64,000 bases of DNA from JAKFDI01 sp036676235 (GTDB lineage: Bacteria; Pseudomonadota; Gammaproteobacteria; Burkholderiales; Burkholderiaceae_C). The notes beneath the pieces were generated by a model that searched no databases, was not told the origin of the DNA, and saw nothing but the letters and a program-made list of their open reading frames with translations. Positions 45,413 to 53,595 of the stretch are shown here, one piece after another; the first letter of the stretch is position 1; every line of letters starts with the position of its first letter. The translations under genes and the position numbers were made by a program. The stretch spans positions 1-64,000 of the forward strand of contig JAKFDI010000006.1 of the NCBI GenBank assembly GCA_036676235.1, read 5' to 3'.

Positions 45413-45457
45413 TTTAAAGAGTTCTTAAGCCCGCCGCAAACAGTTCTTAAACCCGCC
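45413..45457 (-). promoter_or_regulatory. Tandem PmrA/QseB-type box
   Basis: On the + strand GTTCTTAAGCCCGCC (45421-45435) is repeated as GTTCTTAAACCCGCC (45443-45457), with starts 22 bp apart. On the - strand the first unit reads CTTAAG-AACTC-TTTAAA, a match to the YTTAAK-N5-YTTAAK box bound by PmrA/QseB-like regulators. It lies between the regulator gene and the divergent gene at 45511 and could control both. Confidence 0.65.
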
Positions 45458-45510
45458 TCGCGAGACTGTTCCCACAGCCGGCGCCTGCCCGGCCGACCGA
45501 GGAGTTCGCG

Positions 45511-46332
45511 ATGCCTGACCTGCCTGTCGATGCCCCCGCCCACCCCCACGCCGACGAAGCCGCGCTGCACGCCCTGCACCTGTGCGCGCTGCGCGAAGGC
45601 CGATCGCGCCAGCTGGTGTCGCAGGGCGACGCCGAAGGGCGGCTGTGGGACGCGCCGCGCGGGCGCATCGTGCAGCGTGTCTACCCCGGCCCGGCGGGCA
45701 GCCCGGTGCCGGCGGCCGAGATCCGCGCCCTGCTGGCCGACGACGGCCGCCCGATCGCGTGGTGGCAGCGGGTCGTCGCCCAGCCGGGCGCCACGGCGCG
45801 AGCGCTGCCGTATGCCATCGCGCACCAGTCGATCTATGCGATCGAGGTCGCCGACGACGACCCCGCCGCCGCCTCGGCACAGACGCGCGAGCAGGTGCAG
45901 GCGCACATCGCCTTCTGCGCCGAAAGTTTCATCGACGAACTGGCGCTGCGCGCCGCCCGAGACCCGCTGGCGTTTCGCCGCGCGCTGCTGCCGGCGGGCT
46001 CCGGCCCGCGCCGCCTGCTCGAAGCAGTGGCCGAGGGCGCCGGCTGGGGCGCGCCTCTGCCGCACGGCAGCGGCCGCGGCATCGCACTCGCGCAGAACGC
46101 CGGCGTGCTGGTGGCCGAGGTGGTGGAAGCCTCGATCGACGCACGCGGCCAGGCCGCCGTGCGCCGCGTGGTGACGATGGACGCCGATGGCGCCGTGCGC
46201 TGCGCCGACAGCACGCGCCGCCGCCTCGCCTGGCCGACACTCGCCGCCGCTTTCGCCAACGCGCTGTTCGCAGCGTCGGGCCAGCGGGTTCGCACCCTCG
46301 CACTCGCCGCACCCACGCCCGCCCTCGGATAA
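45511..46332 (+). CDS. Protein resembling a shortened molybdenum-hydroxylase large subunit (IorB-like)
   Basis: The 273-residue product resembles only the C-terminal part of isoquinoline 1-oxidoreductase/aldehyde-oxidase large subunits: ALPYAIAHQSIYAIEV, FCAESFIDELALRAARDPLAFR, and LLEAVAEGAGWGAPLP followed by GRGIALAQNAG and VAEVVEAS. Normal members have about 740 residues. The cofactor-contact segment between the first two motifs is replaced by an unrelated Ala-rich stretch, and the FAD or 2Fe-2S partner genes are absent. Catalysis is therefore unlikely. The frame is intact, and GAGGAG 6 bases before the ATG indicates translation. It is either a decaying remnant or a protein with a new role. 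It may be regulated by the box at 45413-45457. Confidence 0.7.
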   Translation: MPDLPVDAPAHPHADEAALHALHLCALREGRSRQLVSQGDAEGRLWDAPRGRIVQRVYPGPAGSPVPAAEIRALLADDGRPIAWWQRVVAQPGATARALPYAIAHQSIYAIEVADDDPAAASAQTREQVQAHIAFCAESFIDELALRAARDPLAFRRALLPAGSGPRRLLEAVAEGAGWGAPLPHGSGRGIALAQNAGVLVAEVVEASIDARGQAAVRRVVTMDADGAVRCADSTRRRLAWPTLAAAFANALFAASGQRVRTLALAAPTPALG

Positions 46333-46335
46333 CCC

Positions 46336-46411
46336 GCCCCTACGCGCTTCGAGCGTCCCCTCAAGGGCGCACCGCTGGAGAACCGCAGAGCGGGATCCGC
46401 GGCGGTCGCTT
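46336..46411. repeat. Modular hairpin repeat, diverged short copy
   Basis: CCCCTACGCGCTTCGAGCG, a CCCCTCAAGGG hairpin and GGGATCCGCGGCGGTCGCTT match the reverse of 16765-16843 with changes. It begins 4 bp after the stop of the IorB-like gene, in the same orientation relative to that gene as the copies at 16765 and 18061 have to theirs. Confidence 0.65.
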
Positions 46412-46529
46412 GATCACGGGTCCACGCTTCACGATTTCGCCAGGCGATTCCCAGCAATAGTTCTCGCTCATCGGCGCCCAAGACGTAACGGCCGTGAACT
46501 TTCGGTAGCAAACCCGGATCATTCGGCGC

Positions 46530-47426
46530 ATGCCGAATCTGCAGTTCTGGACTCGCTTCCTTTCTCTCCTCCGTTTTCGCTTCCGTTGGCGCTGGGCCGC
46601 GCCGCTGCTGCTCGCCGGCAGCGTGATCGCCGGCTGCGGCACGCTCGACACGCAGCAGCGCAAGTGGATCTTCATGCCATCGCCCACGCTCGTCGCGCTG
46701 GAGGCCGAAGCCGTGGCGCGCGCCGACGGGCTCGAAGACGTGTGGATCGAGCACCACTCGCGCGTGAGCGGCGAGCGCATCAAGCTGCATGGCCTGTGGA
46801 TGCCGGCCGACGACCCGGCCGCGCCCGTGCTGCTGTACCTGCACGGCTCGCGCCGCAACGTCGAGACCAACCTGTTTCGCATGCGGCAGATCCACGAGTA
46901 CGGCTTTGCGGTGCTCGGCGTCGACTATCGCGGCTTCGGCCTGAGCACCAACCAGTTGCCCTCGGAACAAGGCGCCTACGAAGATGCCCTGGCGGCCTGG
47001 AACTGGCTCGCGAAGCACCAGCCCGAGCGGCCGCGCTACATCTACGGCCACTCGCTCGGCGGCGCCATCGCCATCGATCTCGCCAGCCGCGTGCACGATG
47101 CGCAGGGGCTGGTGGTCGAAGGCACCTTCACCTCGATTCCCGCCGTGTTCGAGACGCTGCGCTGGGGCTGGCTGCCGATCACGGCGCTCATCACGCAGCG
47201 CTTCGATTCGGCCAGCAAGATCGCCAAGGTGACGGCGCCGGTGCTGGTGGTGCACGGCACGGCCGACCGGCTGATCATGCCGGCGCTGGCCAAGACGCTG
47301 TACGAGAACGCGACATCGCCCAAGCGCTTCGTGCTGGTCGAAGGCGGCACGCACCACAGCGCGGGCATGCGCGGCTCGCAGCAGGTGCGCACGGCGATGC
47401 AGGAGCTGTTTCACTTCAAGTCCTGA
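46530..47426 (+). CDS. Alpha/beta hydrolase, lipoprotein
   Basis: The 298-residue protein has a membrane-targeting N terminus with lipobox VIAGC (Cys36), then a serine-hydrolase fold of the DUF/YfhR-BEM46 type. The nucleophile elbow is YGHSLGG (Ser175), the acid is Asp246 in HGTADRL and the base is His275 or His276 in GTHHS. The oxyanion-region motif LYLHGSRRN is near residue 102. Such proteins are esterases or acyl hydrolases of unknown substrate, anchored in the inner or outer membrane. It lies 63 bp before the pseudouridine synthase gene on the same strand. Confidence 0.9.
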   Translation: MPNLQFWTRFLSLLRFRFRWRWAAPLLLAGSVIAGCGTLDTQQRKWIFMPSPTLVALEAEAVARADGLEDVWIEHHSRVSGERIKLHGLWMPADDPAAPVLLYLHGSRRNVETNLFRMRQIHEYGFAVLGVDYRGFGLSTNQLPSEQGAYEDALAAWNWLAKHQPERPRYIYGHSLGGAIAIDLASRVHDAQGLVVEGTFTSIPAVFETLRWGWLPITALITQRFDSASKIAKVTAPVLVVHGTADRLIMPALAKTLYENATSPKRFVLVEGGTHHSAGMRGSQQVRTAMQELFHFKS

Positions 47427-47489
47427 GTCGCGCTGCCGGCTTTGCTTCGCGTGCTCCAATCGAGGGTTCGCGAGAAGGAAGCAGATCCG

Positions 47490-48905
47490 ATGGCCACCTT
47501 GAAGTTGAAGAAGAAAACCGGCGCGCCGGCGCCCGCGCCACGCAGCGACCGGCCACCGGTGCGCGGCCAGGGCTCGGGCGTGCGCCGCCGCCCCACGCTG
47601 GCCGAGGCGCAAGCCCAGCGCGAGGAACGCGAGGCCCGCTACCAGGAACAGCTGCGCCTGCGCTACGGCGACTCGCCGCCGTCGGCCTTCCAGCGCCGCG
47701 GCGAGGGCGAGGGTCGCGGCCCGAATCCGCGCGGGGACGCACGGCCCGATCCGCGGCGAAACCCGCGGCGCGACACGGCCGGCCCCGACCAGCCCTGGGG
47801 CCGCGCGGCCGGCCGCGTCGCCCCCGACACGCGCGGCAGGCCGGTGCCGATCGCCGATCGGGCAGCGCAGCCTGCGCCGCGCGATCTACCGCCGCGTCCC
47901 GCTCGCAATGCGCCCCACGGCGGCCCGCAGACCTCACCGCATTCGTCGCATTCACAGCGGCGTGAACCGCAACGCAGCGAGCCCCAGCGAGGCGGGCCGC
48001 GCGGCGATCCGCGCGCTCAACCGCCGGCGCGCGGCAACACGGCCTTCGATCGCCCCGTCGGACGCGGCATGCCGCCGAACCCCCGCGGGCCGGATCCGCG
48101 GGAACGCCGTGCACGCTTTGATGAAGACCACGACGACGACCACATGCCGCACGACGCCGAAGGCAGCATGCGCCTGTCCAAGCGCATGAGCGAACTGGGC
48201 ATCGCCTCGCGGCGCGAAGCCGACGAGTGGATCGCCAAGGGCTGGGTGCGCGTGGACGGCCGCCCCGTCAACGAACTCGGTTCGCGCGTGGTGCCCGGCC
48301 AGCACATCACCGTCGACGCGCAGGCGCGCTACCAGCAGGCGCAGCGCGTCACGGTGCTCATCAACAAGCCGATCGGCTACGTGAGCGGCCAGGCCGAAGA
48401 CGGCTACGAGCCGGCCTCGGTGCTGGTCACGGCCAAGAACCAGTGGCGCGAGGATCGTTCGGGCACACGCTTCCTGCCCACGCACCTGCGCGGGCTGGCG
48501 CCGGCCGGGCGGCTCGACATCGATTCGGTCGGCCTGCTGGTGCTCACGCAGGACGGGCGCATCGCCAAGCAGCTGATCGGCGAGGACAGCGAGATCGACA
48601 AGGAGTACCTGGTGCGCGTGGAGACGGCCGATGGCGGGCCGCTGGCCGACGATGCACTGGCGCTGCTCAACCACGGCCTCGAACTCGACGGCGAGCCGCT
48701 GAAGCCGGCGCAGGTGGAGTGGGTCAACGACGACCAGTTGCGCTTTGTGCTGCGCGAAGGCAAGAAGCGGCAGATCCGCCGCATGTGCGAAGCGGTGGGC
48801 CTGAAGGTGACCGGCCTCAAGCGCGTGCGCATCGGGCAGGTGATGCTGGGCGATCTGCCGATGGGGCAATGGCGGTATCTGCGGATGGATGAGCGGTTTG
48901 GGTGA
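47490..48905 (+). CDS. RluF-like 23S rRNA pseudouridine synthase with long basic extension
   Basis: The 471-residue protein modifies uridine in rRNA (RluB/E/F family). The S4 RNA-binding domain starts near residue 227 (RLSKRMSELGIASRREADEW). The catalytic domain has LINKPIGYVSG and AGRLDIDSVGL, with the catalytic Asp near residue 342. The GKKRQIRRMCEAVGL motif is close to the end. The first 225 residues are Arg/Pro/Gly-rich and look disordered, ending in an acidic-His patch (FDEDHDDDH). Typical RluF has about 290 residues. The ATG at 47490 follows an AAGGAAG ribosome site. YVSGQ and the overall match favour RluF over RluB, with moderate certainty. Confidence 0.9.
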   Translation: MATLKLKKKTGAPAPAPRSDRPPVRGQGSGVRRRPTLAEAQAQREEREARYQEQLRLRYGDSPPSAFQRRGEGEGRGPNPRGDARPDPRRNPRRDTAGPDQPWGRAAGRVAPDTRGRPVPIADRAAQPAPRDLPPRPARNAPHGGPQTSPHSSHSQRREPQRSEPQRGGPRGDPRAQPPARGNTAFDRPVGRGMPPNPRGPDPRERRARFDEDHDDDHMPHDAEGSMRLSKRMSELGIASRREADEWIAKGWVRVDGRPVNELGSRVVPGQHITVDAQARYQQAQRVTVLINKPIGYVSGQAEDGYEPASVLVTAKNQWREDRSGTRFLPTHLRGLAPAGRLDIDSVGLLVLTQDGRIAKQLIGEDSEIDKEYLVRVETADGGPLADDALALLNHGLELDGEPLKPAQVEWVNDDQLRFVLREGKKRQIRRMCEAVGLKVTGLKRVRIGQVMLGDLPMGQWRYLRMDERFG

Positions 48906-48928
48906 GGTGCTCGAGGTAGGGTGAAGAA

Positions 48929-49120
48929 CCGTTTGGGCTGAGGTATCGAAGCCTGCCCGCGCATCATCAGGATCGAATCACCCACACCGTTCGGGCTGAG
49001 GTATCGAAGCCCCGAGGCGCCACGCAAGCCCTTCGATACCTCAGGGCGAACGGGGAGTGGGTCGCCCGGCGTTTCGACAAGCTCAACGCAGAACCCTTCG
49101 ACAGGCTCAGGGCGAACGGT
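48929..49120. repeat. REP-like cluster, five units
   Basis: Three CTGAGGTATCGAAG-type units (two forward, one reverse) are followed by two reverse units of the CTGAGCTTGTCGAAG type (TTTCGACAAGCTCAA and CTTCGACAGGCTCAG). They fill the gap between convergent genes and end 5 bp before the PA2778-type stop. Confidence 0.85.
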
Positions 49121-49124
49121 GGTG

Positions 49125-50099
49125 TCAACGGCTTGTCTGTCTCGACTTCATGCGTCTTGACTCAACCGCCAGCTCCACTTGCCGCAGCACCGCCTCCACC
49201 TGCGCCTGCCAAGCCGCATCGCCCACCGCCTGCGCGCGCTGCGCGGCCGCCAGCGCACCCGGCGCATCACCCAAGTCCAGCAAAGTGCTCGCCAGATTGA
49301 TCCACGCCGGCGCACTGTCATGCCCCTCGGCCGCTGATCGAAACACCCGCGCCGCCTCGGCCTTGTCGCCGGCCGCATGCAGCGTGTTGCCCAAGCCCAT
49401 GGTCAAGCTCAGATCACCCGGCCAGCGCAACAAGGCACTGCGATACACCCGCGCCGCCACCTCCGGCGCCGCCGTGCGCTCGACGCCGACGCTCGCCTCG
49501 ATCACCGCCTCACGCTGCGCCGTGGCCGGCCACTCGCCCGGCGGCAACGCGACAAAAGCCCAATGGCCGGAGCGCTTCCAGGTGTGCTCGAAGGTGCGCA
49601 GCGCCATCATCTCGCGCCGCGTGGTGCCTGAGCGCAGCAGCACTTCGCTCGCCTCGAGGTCATAGCCGATCACCACGGCGTAGTGCCAGAACGGCGCGAT
49701 GGCGAGGCCGAGGTTCTGCAGCACCACGACCGGATGGCCGGCCGCCACTTCGCGCAGCAGGCCTTCGAGCGAGGGCGCAAGCTTTGTGGCAACCGCACCT
49801 TCGCGCCGCGCGCCGGCCAGCATCTCGGTCTGCAGCGTGCCTTGCCGTGCCGGAAGAAAAACGCGCTCGCCCAGCCGCTCGGGCGACGCCGGCAAGCCCG
49901 CGGCGCCGAGCGCCGTGGCAAGCGCCGCCGGGCCGCAGTGATAGGCGGTCTGCGGAAAGAAGGGCGTGGCCGTCAGCTCGGCGCGATCGGGTAGATCACG
50001 CGGCCGCTCGGCCTGCAGCGCGGCCGTCTGCACGGCGCAACCCGCGAACTGCAGCAGCGCGACGAGCGCCAGCCACAGTGGCCAGCGCACGGCCGCCAC
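49125..50099 (-). CDS. PA2778-type cysteine peptidase (C39-like) with TPR region
   Basis: The 324-residue lipoprotein-like product has lipobox FAGC (Cys21), then a C39-like papain-fold domain with the catalytic Cys55 in YHCGPAAL and His139 in FWHYAVV. A TPR-type helical region follows at about 215-310. PA2778-family proteins occur in an operon with PA2779-family proteins, as here, where only 2 bp separate the genes. C39-like domains in ABC exporters cut leader peptides after GG; no exporter is adjacent. The target may be the small PA2779-type partner, which is inference. Confidence 0.88.
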   Translation of the reverse strand: MAAVRWPLWLALVALLQFAGCAVQTAALQAERPRDLPDRAELTATPFFPQTAYHCGPAALATALGAAGLPASPERLGERVFLPARQGTLQTEMLAGARREGAVATKLAPSLEGLLREVAAGHPVVVLQNLGLAIAPFWHYAVVIGYDLEASEVLLRSGTTRREMMALRTFEHTWKRSGHWAFVALPPGEWPATAQREAVIEASVGVERTAAPEVAARVYRSALLRWPGDLSLTMGLGNTLHAAGDKAEAARVFRSAAEGHDSAPAWINLASTLLDLGDAPGALAAAQRAQAVGDAAWQAQVEAVLRQVELAVESRRMKSRQTSR

Positions 50100-50101
50100 G
50101 C

Positions 50102-50503
50102 TCAGCGCACCGAGCGCGTGAACGGGAAGATCTTGGTGAAGCCGAGGATGTCGGTGATCAGCAGCAGCACGAAGATGAAGACGATGGTGCCGAGGATGTC
50201 GCCCGCGCCGGCCGGTGCGTTGTCGATCTGCTCGGCCACGTGCGCCGCTTCGGCATCGGTGAGCGCGGCCACGCGCTCGCGGGCCTGATCGACACTCACG
50301 CCGCGCTCGGCCAGCGCCGCTGCCACGTCACTGCGATCGAGCGTGGCGAGCAGGTGCATGCGCGCCTGCGCATCGCTGCGCACGCCTTCGCTGGCGGCCA
50401 CCGCTTCGGTGCCGATCAAGGTGGCGTGAACGGGTTGCAGGAACCCGGCAAAGGTGAGGCTGGCGGCAAGGGTGGCGGCAAGAACGCGGCGGGGTGGGGT
50501 CAT
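50102..50503 (-). CDS. PA2779-type small membrane protein
   Basis: The 133-residue product has a signal-like N terminus (AATLAASLTFAGFLQPVHA) and a C-terminal membrane helix (ILGTIVFIFVLLLITDILG) followed by a short basic tail. In between is a helical acidic region (RERVAALTDAEAAHVAEQID). The start at 50503 is supported by GGAG 7 bases upstream; the open frame to 51190 is a shadow. It precedes the cysteine peptidase gene in the same operon. Function is unknown in the family, but the pairing is conserved. Confidence 0.87.
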   Translation of the reverse strand: MTPPRRVLAATLAASLTFAGFLQPVHATLIGTEAVAASEGVRSDAQARMHLLATLDRSDVAAALAERGVSVDQARERVAALTDAEAAHVAEQIDNAPAGAGDILGTIVFIFVLLLITDILGFTKIFPFTRSVR

Positions 50504-50698
50504 GGTGTTCTCCAGTGATGTGGCGTGCAATTCCTCAACGGCTGCAGTCGCCCGCAGCCGGCCCATGCTAGCCGCGCCGGCGCAATGCCCGTCAGCAGTT
50601 GCAACGGGCGTCGGAACCATGCTCGAGAGCCTGCGACGCACGAGGGAAACCGCCGTCCCGCACCCGGTCGGCAGGAGTGAACCTGCTAGGCTTCCCCG

Positions 50699-51937
50699 AT
50701 GTCGTCTCCCCCTGCCGATCGTGCGGTGATGAGCCCGCCGGTCATCGTGCTGCTGCTCACGCTGCTGCTGGGCATCCAGCCCATCACCACCGATCTCTAC
50801 CTCCCCGCCCTGCCCACCATCAGCCGCGAACTCGGCGCGAGCGCGGGCACCACGCAGCTCACGCTGTCGGTGCTGATCATCTGCTTCGGCCTCGCGCAAC
50901 TGGTGTGCGGGCCTCTGGCCGATCGCTTCGGCCGCCGGCCGGTGCTGTTCATCGGCATGGTGATCTACACGGCAGCCAGCGTGCTGAGCGCCTTCGCGCC
51001 GGCCATCGAGTGGCTCATCGTCTGGCGCGGGCTGCAGGGCGCCGCGATGGCGGCGGCCGTGACCTGCGGGCGCTCCATCGTGCGCGATCTGTTTCCGCCG
51101 CATGAGGGCGCGAAGGTGATGTCGCGCGCGCTCACGGGCCTCGGCGTGATTGCCACCCTGAGCCCGATCACCGGCGGCCTGGCCGTGCAATGGATCGACT
51201 GGCAGGCGGCGCTGCTGGTGCTGGCGGTGTTCGGTGCCGTGACTCTGGCCTTCATCGCCTGGCGCTTCGAGGAGACGGTGCCCAAGCGCAACCCGCGCGC
51301 GCTGCAGCCGGCCACGCTGTGGCGCAACTGGGCGGTGGTGCTTGCGAACCCGTCGTTCCGCGCCTGGGCCTTGCTGTCGGCACTCACGTATTCCGGCCTC
51401 TTCATCTACCTCGCGGGCTCATCGTTCGTGTTCGCCAACGTGCTGGGCGTCTCGCGCGCGAGCTACGGCCTGCTGATGGCAAGCAACTCCTTCGCCTACA
51501 TCGTCGGCACGCTGGCGTGCCGGCATCTGCTGGCCTCCCACGGGTTGCGGCGCACGGTGCGCCTGGGCGGCGGGTTCAGCCTCGTCGGCGGGCTGCTGCT
51601 CGCGGGACTGGCATTCGCCGGCGTGCGCAACGTGTGGGCCATCGTGGTGCCGATGTGGATCTTCGCCATCGGCCACGGCATCCACCAGCCCTGCGGGCAG
51701 GCCGGCGCGGTGGGGCCGTTCCCGGACAAGGCGGGGGCCGCCGCAGCGATGTCGGGCTTCACGATGACGCTCGCCGCCTTCATCGTCGGCCTGTGGCTCG
51801 GACGCAGCAACGATGGCACGGTGTACCCGCTCACGCTCGGCATCGCGACGATGGCCGTGGGCACGGCGCTGGTCGCGTGGACGTTGGTGCAGCGCCACGG
51901 CGAGCCGCTGCCAGCCGGGCCAGTGCTGGCGGCTTGA
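50699..51937 (+). CDS. MFS transporter, Bcr/CflA type
   Basis: The 412-residue exporter has about 12 hydrophobic helices. Segments typical of the Bcr/CflA drug exporters are TDLYLPALPTISREL near residue 30, GPLADRFGRRPVL (motif A) near 72 and the RSIVRDLF segment near 125. The ATG at 50699 is the first of the frame, and MSPPVIVL at residue 11 is an alternative start. Its stop is 1 bp before the miaA start, so the two genes are probably on one mRNA, although their roles are unrelated. Confidence 0.92.
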   Translation: MSSPPADRAVMSPPVIVLLLTLLLGIQPITTDLYLPALPTISRELGASAGTTQLTLSVLIICFGLAQLVCGPLADRFGRRPVLFIGMVIYTAASVLSAFAPAIEWLIVWRGLQGAAMAAAVTCGRSIVRDLFPPHEGAKVMSRALTGLGVIATLSPITGGLAVQWIDWQAALLVLAVFGAVTLAFIAWRFEETVPKRNPRALQPATLWRNWAVVLANPSFRAWALLSALTYSGLFIYLAGSSFVFANVLGVSRASYGLLMASNSFAYIVGTLACRHLLASHGLRRTVRLGGGFSLVGGLLLAGLAFAGVRNVWAIVVPMWIFAIGHGIHQPCGQAGAVGPFPDKAGAAAAMSGFTMTLAAFIVGLWLGRSNDGTVYPLTLGIATMAVGTALVAWTLVQRHGEPLPAGPVLAA

Positions 51938-51938
51938 C

Positions 51939-52889
51939 ATGAACGGCAAGGCGAGCGGCGCGACCTACCTGTGCATCGCCGGGCCCACGGCGGCCGGCAA
52001 GACCGGCGCCGCGCTCGCCGTGGCCGAGGCGCTGGCCGCACGCCGGCCGGTGGAGATCGTGAGCGTCGATTCGGCGCTGGTCTATCGGGGCATGGACATC
52101 GGCACCGCAAAGCCCAGCGCCGAAGAACGCGCCGCCGTGCCGCACCACCTGATCGACATCCTCGACCCGACGCAGTCGTACTCGGCGGCGCAGTTCGTGG
52201 CCGATGCGCAGCGGCTCATCGAAGAGATTGCGGCGCGCGGCCATCTGCCGCTGCTGGTGGGCGGCACGATGCTGTACTTCAAGGCGCTGTTCGACGGCAT
52301 CGATGCGATGCCCGCTTCCGATCCCGTGGTGCGTGCCGCGATCGATGCGGAAGCGATGGAGCACGGCTGGCCCGCCATGCACGCGGAACTGGCGCGCATC
52401 GATCCGCCGACCGCTGCGCGCCTGCAACCCGGCGACTCGCAGCGCATCCAGCGTGCGCTCGAGGTCTGGCGCATCAGCGGGCAGCCGATTTCCTCGTTCC
52501 ACAGCGGCCGGCCGCGCGCTGCATCGCATGCGCCGCTGATCTCGCTGGAGCCTGCGGATCGCGCGTGGCTGCACCGGCGCATCGCACAGCGCTTTCACGC
52601 GATGCTCGACGCCGGCTTCATGGGCGAAGTGCAGGCCTTGCGTGCGCGTGGCGACCTGCATCCCACCCTGCCCTCGATGCGCTGCGTGGGCTATCGGCAG
52701 GCGTGGGAAGCGCTGGACCGCGATGAATCTTTGATCGCGATGACCGAGCGCGGCATCGCCGCGACGCGCCAGCTCGCCAAGCGCCAGATCACCTGGCTGC
52801 GCAGCATGCCGCAGCGCGAGGTGGTGACCTGTGACGCGCCCGACGCCATGGCCCGCGTAGTGCGGCGTGCGCTGGAACTGGCAGGGTGA
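51939..52889 (+). CDS. miaA: tRNA dimethylallyltransferase
   Basis: This 316-residue enzyme attaches a dimethylallyl group to A37 of tRNAs that read codons starting with U. The P-loop GPTAAGKT is at residues 15-22. VDSALVYRGMDIGTAKP is near 43; most MiaA have DSxQVYR, so Ala-Leu here is a small change, also common in betaproteobacteria. VGGTMLYFKAL is near 107, and GYRQAWE, RQLAKRQITWLR are near the end. The start is 1 bp after the exporter stop, and the stop overlaps the next start (TGATG). hfq or mutL, its neighbours in enterobacteria, are not here. Confidence 0.97.
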   Translation: MNGKASGATYLCIAGPTAAGKTGAALAVAEALAARRPVEIVSVDSALVYRGMDIGTAKPSAEERAAVPHHLIDILDPTQSYSAAQFVADAQRLIEEIAARGHLPLLVGGTMLYFKALFDGIDAMPASDPVVRAAIDAEAMEHGWPAMHAELARIDPPTAARLQPGDSQRIQRALEVWRISGQPISSFHSGRPRAASHAPLISLEPADRAWLHRRIAQRFHAMLDAGFMGEVQALRARGDLHPTLPSMRCVGYRQAWEALDRDESLIAMTERGIAATRQLAKRQITWLRSMPQREVVTCDAPDAMARVVRRALELAG

Positions 52890-53551
52890 TGGACGACGCG
52901 CCGCTGCTCGATGTGTCGTCGCTCGCCAAGCGCTATGGCGACGCGCCGGTGTTCGCGCAGGTCGACCTGCAACTCGCGGCGGGCGAGTTCATCGCCATCG
53001 TCGGCGAGTCGGGCGTGGGCAAGTCGACGCTGCTCAACTGCATCGCCGGCCTCGACACGGTGGATGCGGGCAGCGTGCGCATCGACGGCACCGAGATCAC
53101 CACCTTGAGCGAGACGGCGCAGGCGCACTTCCGGCGCGCGCATCTGGGCTTCGTGTTCCAGGCCTTTCACGTGCTGCCGCATCTGACGGTGGCCGCCAAC
53201 GTCGGCCTGCCGCTGCTGCTCTTGCGCCGGCCCGATGCGGCGCGGGTGCACGCGGTGCTCGATGCGGTGGGGCTGCAGGGACTGGGTGCGCGGCTGCCGC
53301 AGACCTTGTCGGGCGGGCAGTTGCAGCGCGTCGCCATCGCGCGGGCGCTGGTGCATCGGCCGAAGCTGCTGCTCGCCGACGAGCCGACGGGCAATCTCGA
53401 TCCGGCGACGGCCGAGCGCGCGATGGATGTGCTGGCGAAGCAGGTGCGCGAGGAGGGCGCGGCGTGTGTGCTGGTGACGCATTCGCGCACGGCAGCGGCG
53501 CGGGCGGATCGGGTGTTGACGTTGACGGCAACGGGGATGGTGGCGGGGTGA
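52889..53551 (+). CDS. ABC transporter ATP-binding protein (LolD/AttE type)
   Basis: The 220-residue ATPase of the MacB/LolD group has Walker A GESGVGKST near residue 40, LSGGQLQR near 140 and Walker B LLADEPTGNLD near 162. The ATG at 52889 overlaps the miaA stop as TGATG; a GTG at 52886 would add one residue. With the FtsX-type permease at 54041 and the lipocalin-like protein at 56551 it fits an AttEFGH-like system. A REP array of about 490 bp separates it from the permease gene. Confidence 0.93.
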   Translation: MDDAPLLDVSSLAKRYGDAPVFAQVDLQLAAGEFIAIVGESGVGKSTLLNCIAGLDTVDAGSVRIDGTEITTLSETAQAHFRRAHLGFVFQAFHVLPHLTVAANVGLPLLLLRRPDAARVHAVLDAVGLQGLGARLPQTLSGGQLQRVAIARALVHRPKLLLADEPTGNLDPATAERAMDVLAKQVREEGAACVLVTHSRTAAARADRVLTLTATGMVAG

Positions 53552-53595
53552 GAGGCTGCGGGGTCACGACGATGCACAAGGCCTGCACTTCCCGC

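Noticed and set aside
45421..45457. Direct GTTCTTAA repeats as a phage attachment site or IS target duplication
   Set aside because: No mobile element lies between or beside them, and their spacing and sequence fit an OmpR-family binding box.
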